Assembly: GCF_030272615.1 (NCBI RefSeq)
Contig: NC_081411.1
Coordinates: forward strand, 836,494,136 to 836,556,135
DNA: 62,000 nucleotides
Reading direction: 5' to 3'
From: Cryptomeria japonica
Taxonomy: Eukaryota; Streptophyta; Pinopsida; Cupressales; Cupressaceae
The position numbers were made by a program, and so were the translations under genes. Each line of letters opens with the position of its first letter. Position 1 is the first letter of the stretch. Shown piece by piece: positions 23,207 through 33,455 of this stretch. The notes below the pieces were generated by a model, which was not told the DNA's origin, made no database searches, and worked only from the letters and a program-made list of their open reading frames with translations.

Positions 23207-24640
23207 TCAATTGACCTCATGTAGGGGTACAACCCCTATCTAACCTCTAAGATACTCAAAATTAGTCTTAGGCAGAGGTTTAGTAAAGATATCTACAAGC
23301 TATTCCTTGGTAGAAACATGCTCCAATAATACCTCTTTAGTCTACACTTTTTCTCTCAAGAAATGATACTTGAATTCAATATGCTTGGTTCTAGCATGCA
23401 AAAGAGGGTTCTTTGAAATATTTATGGCACTAGTGTTGTCACATAAGATCTTAATCAGTTCTGTAAACTTTAACTTGAACCCTTCTAGAATTTTTTTCAC
23501 CAAGATAGCCTAGGTATAGTTCATATAAGCTACAACATACTCAGCTTCAGCAGTGGACTGAGATATACAACTCCGCTTCTTGCTACTCCAAGATACACGT
23601 CTTCCTCCAAGAAAGAATTCTCTACCAATTGTGCTCTTTCTATCATCAACATTACCTGCCTAGTCTGCATTTGTATACACCTTCAAATCAAAGTTACCTA
23701 TGTATGGATACCATAAACCATGGTCAATAGTACCTTTCAAATATTTGAATATCCTCTTGGTTGCTATGAGATGTGTTTCTTTTGGATTCTTCTAAAATCT
23801 GGCAACTAGACCAACTACATGAGCTATATCTGGTCAGCTGTGAACAACATAGTGCAATTTCCCTATCATTGACCTATACTCCTTTTCATCAACAGATGTG
23901 GTTTCATCCTCCTTAGATAATTTACAACCTATAAATATTTGTGTCCCAACTGGTTTACAGTCACTCATTCCAAATGTCTTCAATACCTCTTTCACATACA
24001 TAGACTGTGTGATAGAAATACCACTCTTCATCAGCTCAATTTGCAAACTTATGAATAATTTTATCTCTCCCACTAGAGACATTTAAAACTCACTTTTCAT
24101 TTCATTTACAAAGTCATTTCTCATGTCATCATTGCCTCCAAATATGATATCATCCACAAACACTTCACTAACTAGTATTTTATGTCCTTCATATTTGAGA
24201 TTATATTGTTGTCTTCACTGGTTCTCTGAAAACCTATCTTCATCAGGTGTGAATGTAACCTTTCATACCATTCTCTTGGTGCTTGCTTCAAACCATATTG
24301 TTCCTTGTGCAATTTACATACCATATCTTTTACATCAATCAAAGCATAACCATCTAGCTGCTCAATGTATACTTCTTCTTCTAGTATTCCATTAAGAAAT
24401 GTTGACTTCACATCCATCTAATATACTTTGAATCCATTATGTGCTGCAAAAGAAAGTAAAGTCCTGACACCTTCTATTCTAGCCACTGGTGCAAAAGTCT
24501 CACCATAGTCTTCTCATTCTTCCTATGCATAACCTTTGTGTACCAATCTATCTTTGTTTCTGACTACTACTCCATCTTCATTTAGTTTATTCTTGAATAC
24601 CCACTCAGTACCTATCACATTTTTATTCACCAGTCTGGGT
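23207..24640 (-). pseudogene. Copia-B RT and RNase H
   Basis: The minus strand encodes copia RT and RNase H. Visible are an MDVKSTFLNG block (24417 down), the polymerase site VFVDDIIFGG near 24150, MSLVGEIKLFISLQIE (24082 down), KLHYVVHS, a decayed RNase H with NVDDRKST, the AEAEYVVAY block and the CDNTSAINISKNP block, and an end at the minus-strand stop 23209-23207. Several stops and frame changes occur. The sequence is closer to Copia-C than to Copia-A, in line with the LTR similarity. Confidence 0.88.
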
Positions 24641-25818
24641 ACTAGGGTCCATGTGTTGTTCTTCTCAATTTTATCAAGCTCCTCCTCCGTAGCTTTGATC
24701 TAGTGATCATCTCCAAATGCTTCCTTAGTAGTTCTAGGCTTAATAGTGGAGATCATGCAAGAATTATCTCTAATTCTTCTTCTAGTTAACACTCCAACAT
24801 CCTTATCTCCAATAAACTGGTCAGGATTATGATTGAATCTTACATACCTCAGAATGGCATGATCTTTATCTTCAGGTTCTTCTTCTTCATCATCATCATA
24901 ATCTTCTAAATCTATATGTTTTGGTTGAACTCGTACAACAACATTCTCTTTACCAGTTTCAAGTTTCACTGGTTCTGGTTCCAAAAATAGAATGCAAGGA
25001 TCTTCTTCCTTTTCCTCCACACTGGTTTTTCCTAAGACTTCAAGATACTCATCCACTTGAACATCGACACTTTCAATGATTATTTGTGTTTATTTGTTGT
25101 AACATTTGTAAGCCTTACTCTTGGTGGAGTAACCAAGAAATATGCCTTCATCACTTTTAGCCTCAAACTTGCTAAAATAGTCACCTCTCTTAATAAAACA
25201 TTTACTGCCAAATATTTTAAAATAAAATAACTGGCATTCAGTGATCTACCATAATAGTATTTATAAGGAGTTTTATCCTTACCTCTTTTTACTAGTACCC
25301 GATTCATAGTGTAGATAGTTGTGTTGACAACTTCTTTCTAGAAATTTTTTGCTACACCTCCTTGTATCAACATCGTTCTAGAAGCTTCAGCAACTGACCG
25401 ATTGTTCCTCTTTGCAATACCTTTTTTCTATGGTGTCATCAGTGCATAAAGCTACCTTTTGATACCATTTTCTTCACAATATGTAGTGAATTAATTTGAA
25501 GTAAAATCACCACCTTGATCAGTCCTCAGACACTTTATCTTCTTGCCACTTTCCTTTTCAGCTAAGGCCCTAAATTCCTTGAACTTACTAAAACCTTCTA
25601 ACTTATCCTTCAGGAATGTGACCCACATCATTCTTGAGCAATCATCAGTGAAGATCATAAAATATATGTCACCTCGAATACTTTTAGTCCTTATGGGTCC
25701 ACAGAGATCTTTATGAACCACATCTAACAAATGTTCTATTGAAAAAGATTTTCTTTTAAAAGTTGAGGATGTCATCTTTCCCAATTGACATTCCTTACAA
25801 TTATTCTATTTCTTATTC
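24641..25818 (-). pseudogene. Copia-B integrase, cut by Gypsy-H
   Basis: The minus strand encodes, from 25818 down, the C-terminal Cys pair of the zinc-binding domain (CKECQLGKM near 25780), the core with VHKDLCGPI (first Asp) and RTDQGGDF (second Asp), a decayed third catalytic region near 25400, a GKDKTPYKYYYG block and an acidic linker (24700-25056) leading into RT. The frame stops where the TGTCATC end of the Gypsy-H LTR begins. The rest of Copia-B (zinc-finger start, protease, gag, 5' LTR) should lie beyond the right edge of the window. Confidence 0.85.
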
Positions 25819-26922
25819 TGTCATCATTTAATCATTTTAACCATTATTTAATATTAATTAAATATTTATTATTTAATTAATTCTGATTAATTTCCCAATT
25901 TAAATAATCTTTATTATTTAAATAAATTCTATTTTCAGTTTCTATCTCTAATCAATTAGTTATTAACCCTTTTCTAAATATTTATTTCATATTTATTATT
26001 TAATTAATTATGATTTAATTCCTTTAATTTAAATAATCTTTATTATTTACTTAAATTCCATTTAAAAAATGATTAAATAGTTTCTTTAAATTATTTAATT
26101 AACAAATTAATTCTTCTAATTCTATTTCCAAATCCCCAAATTCTAATTTCATTTAATTTCATATTTCTTCTAATTTCATTAATTTTCCAATTTCAATCAC
26201 ATGTGCATGATTTCAAAAATCAAATTCAAGTTCTAAATATATTCAAATACTAAATTGAATTTAAAATAAATTCAATATTTGAATAAATCTCATGCAAATA
26301 TTAAATTGAAAATCTAAGTTAAAATGCAAGCACATGCTAAATTAATTAATTCAATTAATTAAATTATTGTCTCTCCAATCTCTATTTCTATCTTTTAGTT
26401 AGCTTTTTCTAAGTAAAGCTCTCATAAATATTTCAATCAATTAACTATTTCCTCCTCTTTATTTCCTCCAATCATTCTTTTTCTTCCTTCAGTTAGCTTT
26501 TTCTCAATCTGTTAACTCATTTAATCTATTCAATCTATTCTGTTTCACCTCTAAATCAACAATTCAACTATCAATCTTCATGTGGGCTCACCTAAGTTCC
26601 ACCTATTGATCAATCTAGTCCATCTTTCAATCAATCCTCTCCAATTATCTATAAATTGAGCATTCAGTCTCCATTTTAAAATCATGAACTTTGAATATTT
26701 GTGTCATTTGTAGGTTGCTAGCATGATATCTGAGAGCCACCATACCACAAAGAGGAGAAGACCAATGGAAGCCATGATGCACAATAGGGAGTTTTACATT
26801 GTTTAATTTTAGTCTATTTTGCATTCTATTTCATTGGTTTATGTTCGAATTGCTTAGATAGTTAAGGGATTCATGATTTTCCTCATTTCCTATTTAGCAA
26901 TGATGTATTTGAGCATAGCACA
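25819..26922 (+). mobile_element. Gypsy-H 5' LTR
   Basis: An AT-rich segment of about 1.1 kb, starting TGTCATCATTT within the Copia-B integrase and ending AGCACA next to a primer-binding-like site. It has repeated TTATTTAATTAATT runs in U3 and a TATA box near 26649. The start is inferred from where Copia-B coding stops; the 3' LTR is outside the window. Confidence 0.7.
26647..26657 (+). promoter_or_regulatory. TATA box of the Gypsy-H LTR
   Basis: ATCTATAAATT lies about 270 bp before the LTR end, a normal place for an LTR promoter. Confidence 0.55.
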
Positions 26923-26944
26923 TTTTGGTGAACCTAACGTGAAC
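26923..26944 (+). promoter_or_regulatory. Gypsy-H primer-binding site candidate
   Basis: TTTTGGTGAACCTAACGTGA follows the LTR end. Gypsy-J has the near-identical TTTGGTGAACCTGACGTGA at 32025. I cannot name the tRNA with confidence. Confidence 0.65.
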
Positions 26945-27048
26945 AACAACTAATTAACCTTCTCTATTTTCTTTGTTATTTTTGCAGATCGTATGAATCT
27001 TTTCCTTTTTTGTAGGTTTTGCACAAATTTCAAAGAAGATTTATTCAT

Positions 27049-27210
27049 CATGCAATCATGCTTGCATCGTCATGCAATCGCATAGACAGGGCTACACAAT
27101 CACATAGATAGGGTTACGCATTTGTGTGGAACCCATCACACAAACGCCTTTACAGGATTATGCAATCGCCTACACCGGATCATGCAATCGCTCTGACATT
27201 ATTATGCATT
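27049..27210 (+). repeat. Leader motif cluster 1 of Gypsy-H (ATGCAATCGC type)
   Basis: About eight copies of AYGCAATCGC or a close variant, spaced roughly 20-24 bp apart. The spacers vary, although GGATC or GGGTT often precedes the motif. Confidence 0.75.
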
Positions 27211-27342
27211 CATTAGGAATATTGTTGTTTTGTTATTTTTGTTCTTATTTCTTTTTTGTTCTCTAATCTGTGTAATTCTGCATGAAATTGGGTAAATTTG
27301 GAAACAAATTATTTTTATTGCATGTTTTTGTTATGACAGTTT

Positions 27343-27597
27343 ATGGCATGTAAGGTACAATTCAAAATTTTAGATGCCAGGAGGACAAAGGAGCAAAGAA
27401 GACAAGCCAAACGTCATCAACAAATTCTCAAAGCAGAAAAGAAGATACAAGATCTACAAGACCAACTAGCCATCAATATATACAATAGCTTAGTTCTCTC
27501 ATACAGGGTGAAATATGATTTGATTAACATTGAATGGATGATGAGAGACCTTGCTAGAGCCTCACAATTTGTTTTGCAGGTTTCTGATCAGAATTAG
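27343..27597 (+). CDS. Exon-like basic coiled-coil frame in the Gypsy-H leader
   Basis: An 84-codon frame that I do not recognise. Residues 13-50 are rich in Arg, Lys, Gln, Glu and Leu with heptad-like spacing, suggesting a basic coiled coil. It is preceded by a pyrimidine-rich stretch and an ATGACAG acceptor-like site near 27334, and a GCAGGTTTC donor-like site lies near 27578 inside its end. The two motif clusters flank it. It could be an exon of an upstream leader protein, or chance. Confidence 0.3.
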   Translation: MACKVQFKILDARRTKEQRRQAKRHQQILKAEKKIQDLQDQLAINIYNSLVLSYRVKYDLINIEWMMRDLARASQFVLQVSDQN

Positions 27598-27627
27598 CTT
27601 CAATTTTTATTTTTTGTGTTGTCTGCC

Positions 27628-27778
27628 TGTGGATCATGCAATTGCCTTGTTATCATCATGCAATAAATTTGTTAGGATCACGCAATCTCTCTGTCAGGAT
27701 AACACAATCGCTTTGACAAAATCACACAATCGCTTATTCGGGATCATGCAATCGTGCAGGTATCATCACGCATTTGTT
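27628..27778 (+). repeat. Leader motif cluster 2 of Gypsy-H
   Basis: Seven copies of AYGCAATCGC or variants with a 22-bp spacing, commonly preceded by GGATC or CATC. Same motif and orientation as cluster 1. Confidence 0.78.
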
Positions 27779-27902
27779 TCTATCATAATTGAGTTCTCTA
27801 TTTTCTATGGATTTTATTTGGTTACTATTCATTTGTTTGTAGCCTATGGAGAATTTATAGAGAGGATCAGATTAGCATTAGATCATAAACATTCATGCTC
27901 TC

Positions 27903-28140
27903 ACACTTCATTTTTTGGGCTTAAAATTAACAATGGTTTAAAATGGACATGCATGTGTAACACTTCAATTTGGGCTTAAAATTAACAATGGTTTAAAATG
28001 GACATGCATGCATAACACTTCAGTTTGGGATTAAAATTAACAATGGTTAAAATTGACATGCATGCCTTTAGATTTCAGTTTGGTGTTTAAAATTGGCATG
28101 CACATGCGTATTAAATACCTCAATTTGGGCTTTAAAATGA
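27903..28140 (+). repeat. Minisatellite of about 58 bp in the Gypsy-H leader
   Basis: Four diverged copies of a unit containing TTAAAATTAACAATGGTT and GACATGCATG. The first two are nearly identical and the last two are decayed. Confidence 0.8.
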
Positions 28141-29116
28141 ACATGAATCAGGCTACACATAGATTAACTCACATTTGATTTTATTAAAAGAAAGAACTTT
28201 TATCGTGCTTGGGGTGGACCTACTGTTGCATTAACTACCTTTCCACCCACCTTTGAGGTCTTGGGAGAAAGGGAGAAGGTGACAATGATGCTCAATTTTA
28301 TTTTATTTCAAGTAGAGAGGGGTATCTTTGACTAGGGATTTCATCACCCCACAGAGGTACTTTGAATTGGGATGCATTGGGGATATCATCTCTCCCAGCA
28401 AACTCTCGAGCAAGTTTATTGAGACGCTATATAAACATATCGTCAGGTGGCTAGAGTGTTGAGTGAATTTGATGTATGTGGGGGCCTCCCCTACATTGAT
28501 AATCTCAACTAAAGTCTATAGTGCCTTGCTCTAAGAATCCATCATTGGATCAGGACCCCTCAAAATTTTACAATAAGAACCAACTTAGTAGCACAAAATC
28601 CTACATTCAGTGATTCCAGGAGTTAGGATTGTATCCTATAGATACCCCTCATGTACCTTTTATTATGAGATAAAAATCCCTTGGTGATAAGATCTTCAGA
28701 TCTTCGGGGTAAGAGAGACTGGCATGTCTGAGAAGTGTGTGTCATGGAGTGAAGCCAGTGCTACTAGACTTTCTATCTATCTATCTTGTTTCAGTATTTT
28801 AATGTGGGGGCCTCATTGAATGGTATCCAATTTCTAGCCTAAGATTGTCTTCTATGTCTTTTTATGTATCATTGTATCAAACCAGTATTAAGTCAGTTAT
28901 TTGGGCTATTTCAGGCCCTATCCTGCATGCCTCTGAATTTTCTGAGATTGTTTGAAAACTAGTCCAGTCAGCTATATCTACCTCCAAACAATTATTCTCA
29001 GAATTGGAAAACCACAAAACTTGTCCTACACATAGAATTATTGAAAACAAAGTCCATTTTTGAAATGTCAAAACTCAAAAGTTTACACACTTGTGACCAT
29101 AGGTAGTCCTTGTATA

Positions 29117-29340
29117 AGTCCTTGCATAGTCCTCATTTACATTGCCATAAGTCCTTGCATAGTCCTCATTTACATTGTTCTAATTCCTTGTATATTCCTT
29201 ATTTACATTGTCATAAGTCCTTGCATAGTCCTCATTTACATCATCCTAAGTCCTTGCATAGTTCTCATTTACATCCTTATTATCATCCTGAGTCCTTGCA
29301 TAGTCCTCATTTACATCCTTATTATCACCCTTAGAAGTTG
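29117..29340 (+). repeat. Minisatellite of 33 to 42 bp
   Basis: Six or so copies of AGTCCTTGCATAGTCCTC followed by ATTTACAT and a short variable end. The first units are 33 bp (11 codons) and later ones 42 bp with a TTATTATC insertion, so length changes stay in multiples of three, and two frames remain open over it. Confidence 0.85.
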
Positions 29341-29448
29341 TATAATCTCTATTTATGTCTCCATTTAAGTCCTTGTCTAGACCTCATATACATCTATCTT
29401 AGTCCATCATCATTTTCATAATCATCCTAGAAAGTATTAGTATGCATC

Positions 29449-29618
29449 CTAATGGGTCTCCTAGGTGATGGTTTTCTCCCCTTTGAGCAACCTAATCTAG
29501 TGCCAAATGGTAGTCAACAAGAAATTATTGATGGTCTAGCTAACTTAGCTTGGGAATCAAGGAGAAATGCACCCCAGTATATAGGAGTCGAGTATGAGAT
29601 AAATATCGAGTATAAAAT
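29449..29618 (+). pseudogene. Gypsy-H leader ORF, part 1
   Basis: An open frame (ATG at 29452) reads into the solo LTR at 29619 and continues after the target duplication at 30435 in the same frame. The sequence is not recognised. It may be the start of the gag precursor or a separate leader ORF. Confidence 0.4.
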
Positions 29619-30429
29619 TGTTGGCATTCTACACTCTTATGAAAATAGTTGATGTTGTTATTGATGGCAACCAACTGGCAATCACCTGGTATCCCACCAG
29701 TAGTTACCGACACGGGCAACGAACTTCTACATACATCGGTAGACACTTCATCGGCAGTGGCAATAATGCATACCGACACTCAAGCTGACATGGAATATAC
29801 TTTTTCTTATTGTTTTATAATGTAATTATCTCTTGTATAAGCTGACATGGCATATTGTAAAAGACTCATATATATGTATGAGATCTTATAGGTCATTTGG
29901 ACACATGAGGATATGATGAGAGTGAGAGAATATAGATAATATTTTCTATAAGGTAATATAGTTGATAGCAAAGGTTTTGGTTATAGACTGAGCTTAAACC
30001 TGTACTAAACTTGGCATAGTTGATGCTGATTTGAAGCAGTACATTGTATTGGATTTTGATAGTCCATTTTGTAATTCAGTGAGACTTTTGTTTTGTGATT
30101 AAGTAGTGAGCTTTAGATAGTTGGCCTCCCTACATGTGCAGGCCTCTCATTGCAAGTAATATTTATTCATTGGCCAATGAGTGAATATTGTGGGTCACAA
30201 ATCCCACTAAGGTTTTTCCCACACTGAGATTCCTTGTTAATATCTTGTGTTATGGTGTTTTCTCTATGCTATCTCTATTATTCTTATTTACTGCATTAAT
30301 TCTTATTGATTGGTATGATATTTTTGGATACAAAGTTCTTAATAAGTTTAAATACTCTGCTAACTAGTTAGATACTAATTCACCCCTCACCCCCTCTCAG
30401 TGTCTTTGGGACTATCATTGATTCTAACA
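29619..30429 (+). mobile_element. Solo LTR (family E)
   Basis: An 811-bp LTR, TGTTGGCATT to TTCTAACA, with a perfect AAAAT target duplication (29614-29618 and 30430-30434). It has a TATATATGTATG run near 29870 and the C-run ACCCCTCACCCCCTCTCAG near 30387. It is in the same broad copia LTR group as LTR-D. Confidence 0.9.
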
Positions 30430-30514
30430 AAAATTGCCTATAGGATTGATAGAGAAATTTCTATTGAATGTCTAAGAGAAGAACTTGAAAAACTTGCGTT
30501 GCAGAAATCTTGAA
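30430..30514 (+). pseudogene. Gypsy-H leader ORF, part 2
   Basis: The frame from 29449-29618 resumes after the solo LTR and ends at a TGA at 30512-30514, giving a Glu/Leu-rich end. The TSD allows the two parts to be read as one frame. Confidence 0.4.
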
Positions 30515-30652
30515 ATACTCAACAGGTCTCGCATCCAAATCCTCAATAGAGAGTCTAGTCTAGTCTTGCATACCCCATACTTAGGTCTAGAGTCTAGAAT
30601 TAGTTGTCATCTTGCATAAGGTTCTAAAACCACCCTCATATAAAAGTTTTAA

Positions 30653-31912
30653 ATGCCTATCACAAGATCACAAAAGGCAAAAGGTAAAATGGACCCAAAC
30701 AACGACCAGTCAGTAAACCCAACTTGGAATATGGACATATCAACTAGTCAATAGTCAAATTCTCAAGAAATTCCCACAATACATGTACTACAACAACATT
30801 TAACATGTGAGGAGATTGTCCTTATGATCTTAGATGCACTTATACATATTGATGAGACAAGTATCTCTCGTTGTTATTACAAAATGGGGCAAAATTACCT
30901 AAAGATTTTGATGTCACAAAAATCTTACCACTAGGAAATATTCTAGGTCAAGATAGCAATCAAATACCACATATGACACAAATGCAAGCAATGACCTCAA
31001 CTTTTCCTCAAAATGCACCAACATCATCTATACAAACAAATGTTAGTTCAAACGCGAACTCTCACTCAAGTGCATCATCTTCAACAATAAATGTTAGTGC
31101 ACCAACATAGACCATACCGATAATACCAAATGTCTTATCACCTATTCAAAAACAAGTTCCTCATACAACAAGTGCAACCTAACCTCTAGTTTCATATTCT
31201 ATAGGATCAACATATAGTCATCAAAATGCAAATCTAGGTCTTGCCAATACAGCAAGTACAACTCAGCCAAACATGGGTTCACATATCACTTATTTCATAG
31301 CACCTAGTGGAATGTACAACACGTGAAATTATAATCGTGGTACCTTCCAACAACCTCCTAGTTATGCTACCACAAACCCTTTTCTGGGAAATATACATGC
31401 ACAAAGTGTACCTTTGACTCAAACGAATATTTTGTCACAACAATTACAAAATTTTCAACAACAGGTAATGACTATGCAAACTGATACCGATAAAAAGCTA
31501 CACAATGTAGGACTTACATCCTTATCCTTTTGATCATACATTATACATGTCACCTTTCCCACCACATTTTGAAGCACCGAAATTGGACAGATATCGACAG
31601 AAAGGTAATCCTAGAGATCACATCAGAGATTTTTTTACGGTATGCATAGAGGTTGCAACAAAAGACACTTACCTAATGAGACTATATCCTAAAAGTTTGG
31701 GAGGCTCAGCCTTAGAGTGGTTCTTACATTTACCACCAACTATCACATCATGGGGAGAATTAGTTGAACACTTTATTGCAAATTTTTCACAAAATATTGA
31801 AACCCCAGTCATTTTCATGGACTTGTGTGCCGCAAAACAATATGAGAATAAAACATTTGTATTCTTCATACAACGATCGAGATATCTCTATAGGAGGTGC
31901 AAGACTATTATT
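30653..31912 (+). pseudogene. Gypsy-H gag
   Basis: The frame starts at ATG 30653 (MPITRSQKAKGK). It shifts near 30870, passes a Ser/Thr/Gln-rich low-complexity part, shifts again near 31525, and enters the conserved gag core at 31547-31900 with PPHFEAPKLDRYRQKGNP, YLMRLYPKSLGGSALEWF and the WGELVEHFI block. It stops at about 31912 where Gypsy-J LTR sequence begins; the zinc knuckle is missing. The homologous Gypsy-G gag has the same order. Confidence 0.82.
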
Positions 31913-32024
31913 GCTAACACTAACGTTTAGGATAATCTTTTGTTGCTAACACTAACGTTTGTTTCTTGTGCTCTTGTGTGTGTTGCCATCAAATAGATTT
32001 TCTAATCCTTTTTCCAGAGCATCA
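31913..32024 (+). mobile_element. Gypsy-J 5' LTR, only the last 100 bp left
   Basis: The end of this stretch, from GGATAATCTTTTG to CAGAGCATCA, matches the end of the 3' LTR at 37559-37653 almost exactly. The rest of the LTR is deleted. The first bases show a local duplication of TTGCTAACACTAACGTTT at the junction with gag. Confidence 0.85.
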
Positions 32025-32044
32025 TTTGGTGAACCTGACGTGAA
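32025..32044 (+). promoter_or_regulatory. Gypsy-J primer-binding site candidate
   Basis: TTTGGTGAACCTGACGTGAA follows the LTR end; compare the Gypsy-H site at 26923. Confidence 0.65.
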
Positions 32045-33455
32045 TCGACCTGCTGACGCTATGGCTACCATCGTATCTCTCTTAGATCTTCCACAGAATT
32101 CAATATGCTACGAGTTCTTGGTAGAACAGCTTTGGATTCCCACTTATGATATCCCTGAATCTGAAATGATATGTCACCTTGTCGGTTCTGAATCCCCATG
32201 GTATGGTGAATTCTACACCTATCTCCGCAATCACACCCTTCCTCCCAACCAATCAAATAACCAATGTAAAACCTTCATTCGCCAAACTGCTCGATATACC
32301 ATTATTGCTGAAACCTTATACCATAACAGTCTTGATGGTACTCTCCTTTGATGTCTGGAACAAGGTGAGATAACAAAGGCTTTGGAAGAAGTCCATGAGG
32401 GAATTTGTGGGACTCACTCAAGTGGTCCATCACTAGCCAAGAAACTCATGCGAGCTGGATATTATTGGCCATCTATGGAAAAAGATTCCTACTACTTTGT
32501 CAAAAAATGCAAGAAATGCCAAGTTCATGGCGACCTGATACATGCACCAGCCCAGGAACTGCAACCAATCACGACACCATGGCCTTTCTGTCAATGGTGT
32601 CTTGACCTTGTGGGTAAAATCCATCCATCTTCATCCAATGGCGATAAATTCATTATTACCGCCATCGAATATTTCACAAAGTGGATCGAAGCTGTTCCAC
32701 TTACCCAAGTCATCGGCAAGTAGATTGCCTCATTCATCCTCAACTACATCATCTGCCGGTATGGTGTGCCCATGTCCATCATCATAGATAACGGTCTTCC
32801 TTTCAAAAATCAGGATGTCCGTGAACTTTGTGAGAAATTTCACATCCAACATCGCTTTTCCACCCCCTATTACCCACAAGGCAATGGTCAGGCCGAAGCA
32901 TCAAATAAAAACATATTAAGAATCCTCAAGAAGACAGTCAATGATGTTGACCATGATTGGCATGTTCAACTAAACCCAGCACTATGGGCATATCAAACTA
33001 GCATTCGAACCCCTACAGGTGCAACTCCTTATTCGTTGGTCTATGGTGCAGAAGCTATCTTGCCTATTGAGGTTGAGATACCATCATTACGAGTTTCCTT
33101 GCACAATCTCATCAATGACGAAGCCTACAGAGTATCCCATCTTCAGGACTTAGAGTTACTAGATGAGAAGCGACAAGCTGCATACAACCATCTCAAAGCC
33201 TATCAGCAGCACATGAGTAGAAGCTACAATCACCGAGTTAGATCTCGTACATTTGAGGTAGGTGATCTTGTTCTATGAGAGAATCCTCGCAACCAACCAA
33301 ACAGAGAACATCAGGGCAAGTTTGAATCAAACTGGCTGGGCCCATATGTTGTCACTGCTGTGTTCGGGTCCGGGGCATATCAGTTGGCTACATCAGAAGG
33401 AGAACCGCTCGTAGATCCAATTAACAGCATGCACCTCAAATGGTTTTATACCTAA
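32045..33455 (+). pseudogene. Gypsy-J integrase with the end of RNase H
   Basis: The frame starts in an ADAMATI block (end of the second RNase H) and runs through integrase: the HHCC zinc domain (EEVHEGICGTH to CKKCQ, 32394-32520), DDE core with QWCLDL, IIIDNGLPF and NGQAEASN, a LRVSLHNLINDE block and a C-terminal GPY/F module with NWLGPYVV (near 33330), ending at TAA 33453-33455. All three catalytic acidic residues are present. Only three stops (near 32349, 32721, 33276) break it; no frameshift is needed. This is the best-preserved integrase in the window, but the element has no RT. Confidence 0.9.

Larger units (their letters stand above)
26945..29440 (+). other. Gypsy-H leader
   Basis: About 2.5 kb without sustained coding, holding two clusters of a short motif, one small exon-like frame and two minisatellites (each listed separately). 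Pyrimidine tracts ending in CAG near 26988 and 27334 look like splice acceptors, so the leader may contain introns. The segment 28190-28840 is richer in GC and has a counterpart in the Gypsy-G leader. Confidence 0.5.

Noticed and set aside
27049-27778. Regular 22-bp-spaced repeats that might look like a CRISPR array
   Set aside because: The motif is only about 10 bp, is degenerate, and the spacers are of similar sequence. The context is a plant retroelement leader without any cas gene.
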